From Saccharibacillus sp. CPCC 101409 (lineage in GTDB: Bacteria > Bacillota > Bacilli > Paenibacillales > Paenibacillaceae), in contig NZ_JAULSA010000001.1 in the NCBI RefSeq assembly GCF_030518235.1, positions 496,001 to 560,000 on the forward strand: 64,000 nucleotides of DNA. The letters run 5' to 3'. Position numbers and translations under genes: made by a program. Shown here piece after piece: positions 24,677 to 33,114 of the stretch (position 1 is the first letter of the stretch; each line of letters starts with the position of its first letter). The notes below the pieces were generated by a model. The model ran no database searches. It was given only the letters and a program-made list of their open reading frames with translations, and had not been told where the DNA came from.

Positions 24677-25543
24677 ATGATCGGAAAATATGCAATGTAT
24701 ACCTTCGATTTCGGGTACCGGCTGTTTGTACGCATTCGGGACGACGAAGTAACGGGAATCGGGGCCCAGCTGGCTTACTATTTGCTGCTGTCGTTTTTCC
24801 CGTTTCTTATTTTTCTGGTGACGCTGGTCGGTTATGTGGACCTGTCGATTACCGAGATGCTGCGGCTGGCGAGGCAGGTGGTGCCGGGCGCGGCGATGGA
24901 TATGGTGGAAGGCATCCTGAGCGAAGTGACCAAAGGAAGCAGCGCGCTGCTGTCGATCGGGATGATCGCGACGCTGTGGACCGCTTCGAGAGGCATCAAC
25001 GCCGTCATCAAAGGATTGAACAAAGCGTACGACGTCGAGGAAAACCGCAAATTCTGGCAGATCCGCCTGGTGTCGCTGCTGTCTACGCTCGTACTCGGCA
25101 TCGTGCTGCTGGTCAGCGTGATTCTGCTCGTGTTCGGGACGTGGATCGGCGATCAGATCGATCGTTTGCTTCATTACCCGCCGGGCTTCCAGAGTGTATG
25201 GGGGCCGCTTCAGTACAGTATTCCGCTCGTGGTGCTGATCGCGGTGTTCACCGCCCTGTACTGGATCGCGCCGAACCGGCAGGTCCGTATCCGCGAAGCG
25301 CTTCCCGGCGCGATCTTCGCGACGGTCGGCTGGCTGGTGACTTCGCTGCTGTTCTCGTTCTACGTCAACAACTTCGGGAATTTCACCAAAACGTACGGCA
25401 GTCTGGGCGGGGTGATTATCCTGCTGACCTGGCTGTATCTCAGTTCGATCATTATCATCGTCGGCGGCGAGGTCAACGCAACGCTGAAAGCCGGCAAGTC
25501 GCATGTGCGTCCGGGGCGGAAAACGACCGAGCGGGGCGTGTGA
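24677..25543 (+). CDS. YihY/BrkB-family membrane protein
   Basis: This protein has 288 residues after GAAGGAGCTGCC. The pattern GIGAQLAYYLLLSFFPFLIF near residue 30 and the GSLGGVIILLTWLYLSSIIIIVGGE end are diagnostic of the YihY/UPF0761 family, which has six membrane helices. The biochemical role is not established for the family; the old RNase BN name is wrong. Confidence 0.92.
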   Translation: MIGKYAMYTFDFGYRLFVRIRDDEVTGIGAQLAYYLLLSFFPFLIFLVTLVGYVDLSITEMLRLARQVVPGAAMDMVEGILSEVTKGSSALLSIGMIATLWTASRGINAVIKGLNKAYDVEENRKFWQIRLVSLLSTLVLGIVLLVSVILLVFGTWIGDQIDRLLHYPPGFQSVWGPLQYSIPLVVLIAVFTALYWIAPNRQVRIREALPGAIFATVGWLVTSLLFSFYVNNFGNFTKTYGSLGGVIILLTWLYLSSIIIIVGGEVNATLKAGKSHVRPGRKTTERGV

Positions 25544-25597
25544 AAAAGGGTTCGCGTTCTATGGAGCGCCGGCACGGAGCGTAAGGAGGCGAGTGTA

Positions 25598-26533
25598 TTG
25601 AGCGAAAATGAAATCGCGCGGCCGGGAGCGGGGCGATATGAGGCTGCCGGCGGAGCGGAGCGAGTGACGAAAACGGACCGGTATGAGTTCGCCGGCGGAG
25701 CGGATCTAAAGGAGGAAACGGACCGGCGCGAGCCTGCCGGGGGAGACGACGAAGCGGAAAAGGCGAATCGGCGCAAGCCTGCCGGGGGAGACGACGAAGC
25801 GAAGAAGGCGAACCGGCGCAAGCCTGCCGGGGGAGACGACAAAGCGGAGAAGGCGAACCGGCGCAAGCCTGCCGGAGGAGACGACGAAGCGGATGAAGGA
25901 GGCCGGCAGGAATCGGCCGGCGGAGAGCTGCGGGGGCAGGGCGAAGAAGCGCAGCGGATCTTCGCCGCCGTGCCGGTGGAAGGCCCGGCGGCGCTGCTAT
26001 TTGCCGCCTGGGCGCGCGAAGCGGCGGGCGAGGAAGCTTTTCGGCGCTGGACGGATGCGCGCGATTATCACTTGACGTTGAAGTTCCTGGGCGATGTGGA
26101 GCCCGAACGCATTCCGGCGATCGCGCAGGCGCTGCGCGAAGCCCTGGCTCCGCAGGAGCCGTTCGCGCTGTCGCTGGACGGCGCGGGCACATTCGGGCTG
26201 CCGGACGCGCCGCGCGTGCTGTACGCGGAGCCGGCCGAAGGCATGGAGCCGCTCGCGCGCCTGGCCGCGGCGGCCGAAGCGGCGCTTGCGCCGCTGGGCT
26301 TTGCGCCGGAGAAGCGCAGCTTCCGCGCGCATATGACGCTGGCCCGCAAATATGCGGGCCGGAGGCCGTTCGCGCCGGACGTGCTGGCCGGCGCGCCGAA
26401 GAGCCCGGTCGGAATGATCGACCGGGCGGTACTGTACCGGACGCATATGCACCGGCGTCCGATGTACGAGCGCATTGCGGAATTTCCGCTGCGGGGCGGC
26501 AAAGCCGCGGGCGAATCGGCAGGCCGGACCTGA
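25598..26533 (+). CDS. thpR: RNA 2',3'-cyclic phosphodiesterase (LigT/ThpR) with repetitive N-terminus
   Basis: This protein has 311 residues, starting at TTG after AAGGAGGCGAGTGTA. Residues about 125-305 are the 2H phosphoesterase domain with both HxTL motifs (YHLTLKFLGDV and RAHMTLARKY). Before it lie six 15-residue tandem repeats of the form RRKPAGGDDEAEKAN, coded by a 45-bp repeat (25634-25903). The usual family length is about 180 residues, so the first 120 residues are an addition. The enzyme opens 2',3'-cyclic phosphates on RNA ends. The gene follows yihY closely. Confidence 0.9.
   Translation: MSENEIARPGAGRYEAAGGAERVTKTDRYEFAGGADLKEETDRREPAGGDDEAEKANRRKPAGGDDEAKKANRRKPAGGDDKAEKANRRKPAGGDDEADEGGRQESAGGELRGQGEEAQRIFAAVPVEGPAALLFAAWAREAAGEEAFRRWTDARDYHLTLKFLGDVEPERIPAIAQALREALAPQEPFALSLDGAGTFGLPDAPRVLYAEPAEGMEPLARLAAAAEAALAPLGFAPEKRSFRAHMTLARKYAGRRPFAPDVLAGAPKSPVGMIDRAVLYRTHMHRRPMYERIAEFPLRGGKAAGESAGRT
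25634..25903 (+). repeat. Six tandem 45-bp repeats (coding)
   Basis: Units of exactly 15 codons encode RYEAAGG, RYEFAGG, RREPAGG and three RRKPAGG copies. The last four are nearly identical in DNA, the first two more divergent. A partial seventh unit follows. Confidence 0.88.
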
Positions 26534-26729
26534 CGGCCGGCCGTACGGCATGAGCCGTCCGGTTCGACGGCGGCCGGGCAAAGCGGGCTGCGGCGGCTGT
26601 CAGCGCTGCCGGGCGGCCATGCGGCCGGCGTAAACGCCCGATTGATTCAAACCGGAGCGCACACTTATCCTTCCGCCCGAAGCTTTGCGATTTGGACTCC
26701 CGGCTGCAAACCCGTCGGGAGTTCAACGC

Positions 26730-27185
26730 TTACTGCGGCAGAACCGGCACGCAGATTTCGCATTCATGGCGGAGCAGCAGTTCGCCGCTGTAGCGTTCCA
26801 AAGCCGGCTTATCGTCTATGCGATAGCCGGCTTTTTGCAAAGCGGGAACGATTTCTTCCCAGGCTTTTTGCACCGCTTCGGCAGTGTGCGGGATACGGCG
26901 GATCGCGTACAAACCGCCGTCAAAACGTCCGTCGAGCATCGGCGGATCGATCGGGAAGGCTTCATCTACGCCGATGCAGGCGTCGTACCGGCAGTGCTCG
27001 GGCGGAACTTTTCGCGGGTCGTCCTGCGAAATCCCGAGCAGCACCGCGGCACGGGTAAGCAGCCCGTTTTCCCGCGCCCATTCTTTGATCCGTTCCATCG
27101 TTTCCAGATTGCCCGGTCCGTAAGGTCCCGTCCGGTGTGCATAAGCGATACGCAGTTCCGGCAAATATTGAATAAATTCATCCAT
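26730..27185 (-). CDS. GyrI-like small-molecule-binding protein
   Basis: This 151-residue protein has the AraC effector-binding/GyrI fold pattern: an N-terminal strand LRIAYAHRTGPYG, CRYDACIGVDE, GGLYAIRRI, and the helix AVQKAWEEIVPALQKAGYRIDD. Stand-alone members bind hydrophobic drugs or signals. It is not fused to a DNA-binding domain. It is monocistronic, with a GGGAGAAAAC-type ribosome site. Confidence 0.85.
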   Translation of the reverse strand: MDEFIQYLPELRIAYAHRTGPYGPGNLETMERIKEWARENGLLTRAAVLLGISQDDPRKVPPEHCRYDACIGVDEAFPIDPPMLDGRFDGGLYAIRRIPHTAEAVQKAWEEIVPALQKAGYRIDDKPALERYSGELLLRHECEICVPVLPQ

Positions 27186-27606
27186 TTGTTTTCTCCCTTT
27201 CCGCAGCCCGACCGCGCCGCTGATTTGAATGTAATCGACTATAAAATAATATTCACTAAATACTTTTAAAATATTGGGATTCTTTTTCGCTTATTAATAG
27301 GAAGAGAATGGATGAATAGCGCGCATAATCGAGGTTCGAACAGACAGGACGCAGCTGAAATGCGAAATTCCATCTTATCGGCTCGAAAACTTCTCGCAAT
27401 CGCGAATAGGATGCAGGAATCCACTTTAAAAGCCCGGTTTTGAGTGTTGAAGTGTGTTTTGAAGAAATAAGATGTAGATTTGCACTTCAATCGGAAAAGG
27501 AAAGCAATCGGAAAGAATAAAGTGGATTTCTGCATCCGAATCCGACTATGAGAGACGCGAAAAAGTTCTTGTCAATCGATAGGGGCTTGCCGAATCCGAA
27601 TAGGAA
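27186..27606. other. Intergenic region with a nested palindrome
   Basis: No gene was recognised. The stretch is AT-richer than its surroundings and contains a 129-bp nested inverted repeat (27409-27537, listed separately). A terminator for the anti-sigma gene follows. Confidence 0.6.
27409..27537. repeat. Nested long inverted repeat
   Basis: Outer arms of 20 bp (27409-27428 and 27518-27537) match at 19 positions (GGATGCAG, ATCCACTTTA). Inside lies a perfect 8-bp stem TTGAAGTG (27447-27454)/CACTTCAA (27483-27490). There is no T run, so it is not a simple terminator. Confidence 0.75.
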
Positions 27607-27655
27607 AAAGCCCTCGAATCCGGACATTCGCCGGAAGCTTCGAGGGCTTCTTGTT
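27607..27655 (-). terminator. Terminator of the sigma/anti-sigma operon
   Basis: AAGCCCTCGAA pairs with TTCGAGGGCTT. On the minus strand the stem runs into a TTTTT tract (complement of AAAAAG before 27607). It can also stop + strand transcription. Confidence 0.8.
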
Positions 27656-27708
27656 TGTTATATGGAAGTTGCAGACGATGACTCGATCAACTTTGCAGCG
27701 GCGAATCG

Positions 27709-29070
27709 TCAGCCGTTCACCGCTCCGGTAAGCACCATCCGTCCGCGGGGCTGGTCGCCCTGGGCGTCCGGTTCCAGCGTGATGGCGATCATGTCGTAGT
27801 CGTCCGGCTGGATCGCATACGACAGGCCGCCGCTGCGGCTGCCGGAAACGAAAGTGCCGGCGTTGTAAGGCTGGCCGTCTTTGATCAGCCAGATCTGGTA
27901 AGCTTCGTCGCCGCTGAGCGCCGGCAGATCCTGAGCCTGCACGACCAGATGCATGCCGGTGCCGTCTTTTACCATCGACGCCATGCCGCTGGCATTCGGA
28001 TCGTTTTCGCCGCCGGACAGCGGCACCGATTGTTCCACCTGCGCGCCGATAGCCGGCTGCGCGTTCAACGCAAGCTGCTGCTCCATATCCGCAGCCCGCT
28101 CCTGCATCGCGGTCAGATCGGCGTGCATCCCGTCGATCTCGCCGCGCAGCTGGGCGGAGTACACGCCCAGCACCACGGCCGCCGCGGCCAGTACCGCCGC
28201 GGCTCCGGCCCACAGGCCGCGCCCGCGTCCGCCACGCGCGCCGTTTCGGGCTGCGCCCGTCCGCGCGCCGCCGTCCGCGCCGCGTCCCGCCGCTTCGCTC
28301 CGCGCGTCAATACCCGCGCTTTCGCTCCGCACCGCATCCGCGCTGCCGCTTCGCGTGCCCGCGCTTTCGCTCCGCACCGCATCCACGCTGTCGCTTCGCG
28401 TGCCCGCGTTCCGCATCGCATCCGCGCCGCCGTTGTCCGCGCCGCGCGCTTCCTCCGCGTCCGCGACACCCGTGCGTACCGGCTGCGCCAGGTCCGCTTC
28501 CGGCTTCGCCGCAAGCAGCGCCGCGTCTCCGGCGTGGACCGCGTCTGTGCCGCGCCGCTGAGCCGCGCGCCGGGCTTCGTCCGCTTCGGCAGCCAGCTTC
28601 GCCTGCTCGAGCAGCAGTTCGGCCTCGCCGTCGGCCGGCAGGCCGCTTTCCACACCCGGTCTTCCGTCCGCATCGTCGATGCGGCTTTCGGTCCGCGGCT
28701 CGCTGTCCGCGTCCGGCGTTTCATACGCATCGTTGATGCGGTTTCCCTTCAACGATCCGCCATCCAACCCCTGAAGCCCGGCCGAACCGCTTGTCCGTCC
28801 GTCCGCGCGCGCAGGTTTTTCCGCGCTCTGCGTCCCGGCTGCGCCGCCGAGTATGCCCGCCAGCACTCTCGTTTTCATTCCGGCAGGGGGAAGCACCGGG
28901 TCCGCCGCCAGAGGCAGCATGCCGACAACGTCGCGCAGTTCCGCTACGCGCCGCCGCTCGTCCGCGCTTTGCTGCAGATAGGCTTCGTATTCTAGTGCTT
29001 CCGCTTCGTCCAATCCGCCGAGTACGTACAGCTCGGCCCAGTCCATAAATTCTTCTTTGCGTTCGTTCAT
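27709..29070 (-). CDS. RskA-family anti-sigma factor
   Basis: This protein has 453 residues. The N-terminal segment (WAELYVLGGLDEAEALEYEAYL) is the sigma-binding anti-sigma domain. Residues about 60-275 are a low-complexity Ala/Arg/Glu/Ser-rich region with 15-residue repeats. One membrane helix follows (near 280-300, GAAAVLAAAAVVLGVYSA). A C-terminal RskA domain outside the membrane contains EAYQIWLIKDGQP and DYDMIAITLEP. It overlaps the sigma gene by 4 nt (ATGA). It should hold the sigma factor until cleaved. The long repetitive linker is unusual, since most RskA proteins have about 250 residues. Confidence 0.9.
   Translation of the reverse strand: MNERKEEFMDWAELYVLGGLDEAEALEYEAYLQQSADERRRVAELRDVVGMLPLAADPVLPPAGMKTRVLAGILGGAAGTQSAEKPARADGRTSGSAGLQGLDGGSLKGNRINDAYETPDADSEPRTESRIDDADGRPGVESGLPADGEAELLLEQAKLAAEADEARRAAQRRGTDAVHAGDAALLAAKPEADLAQPVRTGVADAEEARGADNGGADAMRNAGTRSDSVDAVRSESAGTRSGSADAVRSESAGIDARSEAAGRGADGGARTGAARNGARGGRGRGLWAGAAAVLAAAAVVLGVYSAQLRGEIDGMHADLTAMQERAADMEQQLALNAQPAIGAQVEQSVPLSGGENDPNASGMASMVKDGTGMHLVVQAQDLPALSGDEAYQIWLIKDGQPYNAGTFVSGSRSGGLSYAIQPDDYDMIAITLEPDAQGDQPRGRMVLTGAVNG
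28313..28430 (-). repeat. 45-bp tandem repeats inside the anti-sigma gene
   Basis: About two and a half copies of a 45-bp unit start at 28313, 28358 and 28403. They encode AVRSESAGTRSGSAD-like 15-residue units. The first two differ at only two positions by eye. Confidence 0.75.
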
Positions 29071-29645
29071 GCTCGCGATTCCCCCCTTTCCGCTCCCGAC
29101 AGCCGCCTTTGCAGCTGCTTTAAAGCCAGCCTCACCCGGCTTTTGACCGTGCCGAGCGGGATTTCGCAGCGGGTGGAGACCTCCTGCTGCGTCAAACCTT
29201 GATAATAGATCAGGTCGATAACCTGCTGCTGCTCGTCGTTCAATTCGTTCAGGGCCGCCCGGATGTTTTCTCCTTCGAGCGTGCGTTCCACGGCGAGTTC
29301 CGTATCCGAAGCTTCGTCCACGACGGCGTTCAGATGCTCGTCTTCGACAGGCACGGCCGCTGCGCGGGCGCTTCGCCGCCGGATCAGATCGATCGAAATA
29401 TTGCGGGTGAGCGCGAACATCCAGGTCGACAATTTACCGTGGGAGGAGTCGTAGCGCTCCGCATTGTTCCAGATTCGCAGAAACAGCTCCTGCACCGCTT
29501 CTTCCGCGGTCATGGCGTCGTTCAGCAATCGGTAGGCAAAAGCGTACACGGACCTTTCGTAAGCGTCGTACAGCTGTTCCAGCGCTCCCGCGTCCCGGTC
29601 GGCAATCCGCCGGATCAATCGCAGGTCTTCCGCTTGTTCGTTCAT
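29067..29645 (-). CDS. ECF RNA polymerase sigma factor (SigK-like)
   Basis: This 192-residue protein has region 2 (YDAYERSVYAFAYRLLNDAMTAEE, VQELFLRIWNN, STWMFALTRNISIDLIRRR) and region 4 (LNELNDEQQQVIDLIYYQGLTQQEVS, IPLGTVKSRVRLALKQL). It recruits RNA polymerase to stress promoters and is paired with the overlapping RskA gene. The divergent gene at 29951 is a likely member of its regulon. Confidence 0.94.
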   Translation of the reverse strand: MNEQAEDLRLIRRIADRDAGALEQLYDAYERSVYAFAYRLLNDAMTAEEAVQELFLRIWNNAERYDSSHGKLSTWMFALTRNISIDLIRRRSARAAAVPVEDEHLNAVVDEASDTELAVERTLEGENIRAALNELNDEQQQVIDLIYYQGLTQQEVSTRCEIPLGTVKSRVRLALKQLQRRLSGAERGESRA

Positions 29646-29950
29646 CCAGGAGCTCCTCTCAGTATTCTCCCTCCTATTATACCGTTCGCAAATTCTTTTG
29701 CTATGGATTGCTTTGTTTGCCCGGAAAATTTCTTTTTTTATCTGTAAAGTGGAATTTAAGATTATAAATGGTTATATATAGAATGTTGGCTGAATCATTT
29801 TGTTGGATAAGGGATAAAATGGAGAAAGAAGGCGGAGAGGAGGTAAAGATGCATTAGCGGCCGTGCTTCATTTCACTCGATCGGAACAGAGGATTCGGCA
29901 CATTCAATGAACACCGAGGCAATCATACCAATCAGAGGAGTGTGAACTGA
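29646..29950. other. Divergent promoter region between the sigma factor and the His-rich surface protein
   Basis: AT-rich. On the minus strand a TATAAT lies just before the sigma gene's ribosome site. On the + strand a GGAAC (29883-29887) resembles ECF -35 boxes, with no convincing -10. No gene was seen. Confidence 0.45.
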
Positions 29951-31552
29951 ATGAAAAAAAGTTTGGTCAAAGTAGCGGCGGTTCTGATGGCGATTCTGCT
30001 GCTTGTTCCGACGCTCGCTTCCGCCGCGCCGACGACGCAGGGCAAAGCGGAGGATCTGCGCAGCGCGCTGGGCGGCATTCTCGGCGAACACGCGCTGCTT
30101 GCCGTAATTGCGATGCAGAAGGGCTATGACGGAAAAGGCGATTTTGCCCAATCGGCGGCGGCTCTCGGCACCAATACCGACGAGTTGACGGCGGCAATCG
30201 CTTCGGTCTACGGCAGCGACGCGGGAGCGGCGTTCAAGCCGATCTGGGCTTCGCATATCGGGTTTTTTGTCGATTATGTGACGGCTGTCAAGACAGGCGA
30301 CGCGGCCGGCAAGCAGAAAGCGCTCGACAACCTGGACGCTTACCGCGTCAAGCAGGCCAAATTTTTTGCCGACGCCAATCCGAATCTGAGCCAAAGCGCA
30401 ATCGAAGCCGGGCTTAAGGTGCATATCGACCACCTGCTGTCCGCTTTCGACAGCTATGTCGCCAAGAACTATACGCAGGCATATTCGCAGGCTGACATGG
30501 CGTTCAAACATATGTTTATGACGGGCGACGCAATCTCGGGCGCTATCGTCAAACAGTTCCCGTCCAAATTCACCGGCAATCTGGCGAGCCCGGCGTCCAA
30601 CCTGCGCTCGGCGCTCGACAGCGTGCTCGGCGAGCATGCGATCCTGGCCGTTTGGACGATGCAAAAAGGAATCGACGGCGCACCGGATTTCCAAAACGCG
30701 GCTGCGCTGCTGAGCAAGAATACCGATGAACTGACGGCTGCGGTGGCTTCCGTATACGGCAAAGACGCGGGAGCGGCGTTCAAGCCGATCTGGGCTTCGC
30801 ATATCGGGTTCCTGGTGGACTATGTGACGGCAACGTCGAAGAAAGACACGGCGGGCCAGCAAAAAGCCAAAGACAATCTGAGCGATTATATCGTGAAGCA
30901 GGCGGCTTTCTTTGCGGGCGCCAATCCGAATCTGCCGCAGGCGGCGCTGGAATCGGGACTGCGCATGCATATCGACCAGCTGCTTAAAGCATTCGACGGT
31001 TACGCGGCCGGCAGTTATGCCGCGGTATATCCGACGGCGCACGAAGCTTACCAGCATATGTTCATGTTCGCGGGAACGCTGGGCGAAGCGATCGTGAAGC
31101 AGTTCCCGGCCAAATTCGAGACGGCGACGACGACTCCTCCGACAACGTCGATGCCGAATATGCCGGGCATGGAAACGCAAACGATCAAGCTCAAAGTCGG
31201 CAGCCGCACCGTAACGGTCGACGGCAAGTCGATGACCATGGACGTCGCCCCGCTTGTCCGCAACAATACGACTTACATTCCGCTGCGCTATCTGGCGGAA
31301 AGCATCGGCGCGGATCTGAAATATACGGCGTCGAGCAAAACGGTCGAACTGATGCAGGGCGGAAGCACCGTCAAATTCCAGATCGGCAAAGACGCTTTCT
31401 GGGTGGACGGAACGAAACGCAGTCTGGGCGCGATGGCGATCGTGGATCACGGACGCACGCAAATTCCGGTCCGCGCGGTTACGCAGGCGCTGGGCTGGAC
31501 GGTCGGCTGGAAAGCCGCTACGGGCGACATTACGCTGACCAAAGCGCAGTAA
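29951..31552 (+). CDS. Secreted protein: duplicated His-rich helical domain plus copper amine oxidase N-terminal-like domain
   Basis: This protein has 533 residues. A signal peptide ends near residue 26 (LASAA). Two 182-residue copies of one all-helical domain follow (about 36-209 and 218-390), each with conserved histidines: 47/229 (GEHA), 102/284 (SHIGF), 158/340 (HID) and 187/369 (HMF). A Met-rich linker SMPNMPGMETQ leads to a CuAO_N1-like domain (412-530; VNNTTYIPLR-type motif VRNNTTYIPLRYLAESIGA), usually found in wall-associated proteins. The repeated histidines suggest metal or haem binding (inference). It is divergent from the ECF sigma gene. Confidence 0.82.
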   Translation: MKKSLVKVAAVLMAILLLVPTLASAAPTTQGKAEDLRSALGGILGEHALLAVIAMQKGYDGKGDFAQSAAALGTNTDELTAAIASVYGSDAGAAFKPIWASHIGFFVDYVTAVKTGDAAGKQKALDNLDAYRVKQAKFFADANPNLSQSAIEAGLKVHIDHLLSAFDSYVAKNYTQAYSQADMAFKHMFMTGDAISGAIVKQFPSKFTGNLASPASNLRSALDSVLGEHAILAVWTMQKGIDGAPDFQNAAALLSKNTDELTAAVASVYGKDAGAAFKPIWASHIGFLVDYVTATSKKDTAGQQKAKDNLSDYIVKQAAFFAGANPNLPQAALESGLRMHIDQLLKAFDGYAAGSYAAVYPTAHEAYQHMFMFAGTLGEAIVKQFPAKFETATTTPPTTSMPNMPGMETQTIKLKVGSRTVTVDGKSMTMDVAPLVRNNTTYIPLRYLAESIGADLKYTASSKTVELMQGGSTVKFQIGKDAFWVDGTKRSLGAMAIVDHGRTQIPVRAVTQALGWTVGWKAATGDITLTKAQ

Positions 31553-31583
31553 ATTTTTTGACGGACAACGGGATAGAAAAAAC

Positions 31584-31619
31584 GCAGGACGGCCCGCATT
31601 CTCGGGCCGTCCTTTTTTT
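31584..31619 (+). terminator. Terminator
   Basis: AGGACGGCCCG pairs with CGGGCCGTCCT and is followed by seven T. Confidence 0.92.
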
Positions 31620-31935
31620 GGTGTGCGAACCGCGCGGCTTCGCAGATCGGCTGTTTGTTTCGCTTCGCCGCCGACAGTCTGTTAAGGAAGGAAGACAGCT
31701 CGAAAAAGCCCCGGGTTCAAGCCGCTGAAAAACCCCCGAAATACGCGGACAAAATGAAAAAAGATGAAAAAAGCGCACATGTGAGGTATAATAAGCTTTG
31801 TGCATTTTTTTTCGCCTCCTTTTCTTTCGTAAAATCCGTTCCAAAAAAGCGAACATGCTTTCGGTAAAAACCGGATTCAAACGCCTTAGGAACGGTTACA
31901 TAGAAGGGGAGTATGCCGAGAGTCAGGAGGATATT
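31620..31935 (+). promoter_or_regulatory. Leader and probable promoter of the SleB-like gene
   Basis: No gene was seen. A perfect TATAAT at 31787-31792 lies about 145 nt before the start codon. The -35 region (TGAAAA) is poor, so another factor may help or a different sigma may act. Confidence 0.45.
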
Positions 31936-32946
31936 ATGGAACAACTCAAAAATAATCGCTGGGTCGTGCTGATCGTCGGCGTGATCTTGATTTTCATTTG
32001 TGCAGGAACGGTGTGGGCGTCGAGCGACGGTCATGCAACCGCCAAACAATCGGAAATCGCCGGCATGGGGGCCTGCGAATTGACCGACGTCGTATTCGAC
32101 GAAGTTTTTCATCCCGCGCTTTCATCGAGGACCGCCGCTTGGACGCAGGACGACGAGAAAGCAGCCGATTCTTCCGCGGACAAGCAGCTGGACAGCAAGC
32201 AATCCGCAGCCAAAGACCAATCCGTAACCGAGGATAAAGCCAAGACTTCTTCGAAGAAGACCCAGACCAAGGATTCTTCGAATGTCTCCGACAAACAGAA
32301 GAGCGCTCAGAAACAAGCCCAATCCGCGGCCGTTTCCGCTCAGAAGTCCGCAGCCGCAACCGCCGCCAAAGCAGAGGCCAAAGCCAAAGCCGAAACTGCT
32401 GCAAAAGCAGCCGCCAAAGCCGAAGCCAAGACCGCTGCAAAAGCCGAGAAAGCGGCCAAAACCGAAGCATCTTCCGATGCCGGCGCGGCGACCGTAAACA
32501 CTTCCCCCAAAAAATTGTTCTTCACCCGGACCGAGCTGCTCAGCCAGGATCAAGCTTCCGAAGCGACCTGGACCTACGCCCTATCCGATGAAGACCTGCT
32601 TCTGCTGGAACGAATCGTCATGGCCGAAGCGGAAGGCGAACCGTACGCAGGCAAAGTGGCTGTCGCCAACGTTGTCCTGAACCGACTCCGGTCCGCCGAC
32701 TATCCCAACACAATCCGAGACGTTATTTACCAGAGATATCAGTTCTCGCCTGTTCAAAACGGCCGTTTCGATCGCGTAGTCCCGTCCGAAGACTGTGTCA
32801 AAGCCGTGAAAGACGCTTTGAACGGTGTCAAGGAAGTGCCGGACAATACGTATTATTTCGTGTCGATTTCTTTGGCGACCGATATGACGATCCCGAATAC
32901 GCGCACGCCGGTCAAAAAGATCGGACATCATACCTTTTTCAAATAA
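31936..32946 (+). CDS. Cell-wall hydrolase of the SleB/CwlJ type
   Basis: This 336-residue protein starts at ATG 31936 after GTCAGGAGGATATT. A membrane anchor or signal lies at residues 8-29. Residues about 70-190 are a Lys/Ala/Glu/Ser-rich linker. The C-terminal 115 residues form a hydrolase_2 domain (LLERIVMAEAEGEPYAGKVA, VANVVLNRL, QFSPVQNGRFDRVVPSED). The glutamate of MAEAEGE is the presumed catalytic residue. Family members cleave spore cortex or cell wall. Confidence 0.9.
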   Translation: MEQLKNNRWVVLIVGVILIFICAGTVWASSDGHATAKQSEIAGMGACELTDVVFDEVFHPALSSRTAAWTQDDEKAADSSADKQLDSKQSAAKDQSVTEDKAKTSSKKTQTKDSSNVSDKQKSAQKQAQSAAVSAQKSAAATAAKAEAKAKAETAAKAAAKAEAKTAAKAEKAAKTEASSDAGAATVNTSPKKLFFTRTELLSQDQASEATWTYALSDEDLLLLERIVMAEAEGEPYAGKVAVANVVLNRLRSADYPNTIRDVIYQRYQFSPVQNGRFDRVVPSEDCVKAVKDALNGVKEVPDNTYYFVSISLATDMTIPNTRTPVKKIGHHTFFK

Positions 32947-33114
32947 ACGAATCTTTCATCCAAACGAAATCCGGAGCCCTTTCCCAGCGAACGCGGCATG
33001 AATTTGGTATACATACTTTCACGCGTTATAATGAAGCGAAAGCCGTATACACAAGTTAATTCGGTACATGACAGATACCACTTTGTCCATGAATGCGAAG
33101 GGAGCTGTTCGTTT

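Noticed and set aside
25634-25903. CRISPR array
   Set aside because: The 45-bp units follow each other without spacers, keep the reading frame and encode a peptide repeat.
27266-27535. Minus-strand frame of 89 codons in the palindrome region
   Set aside because: It runs through the inverted repeat arms, has no start signal and no family resemblance.
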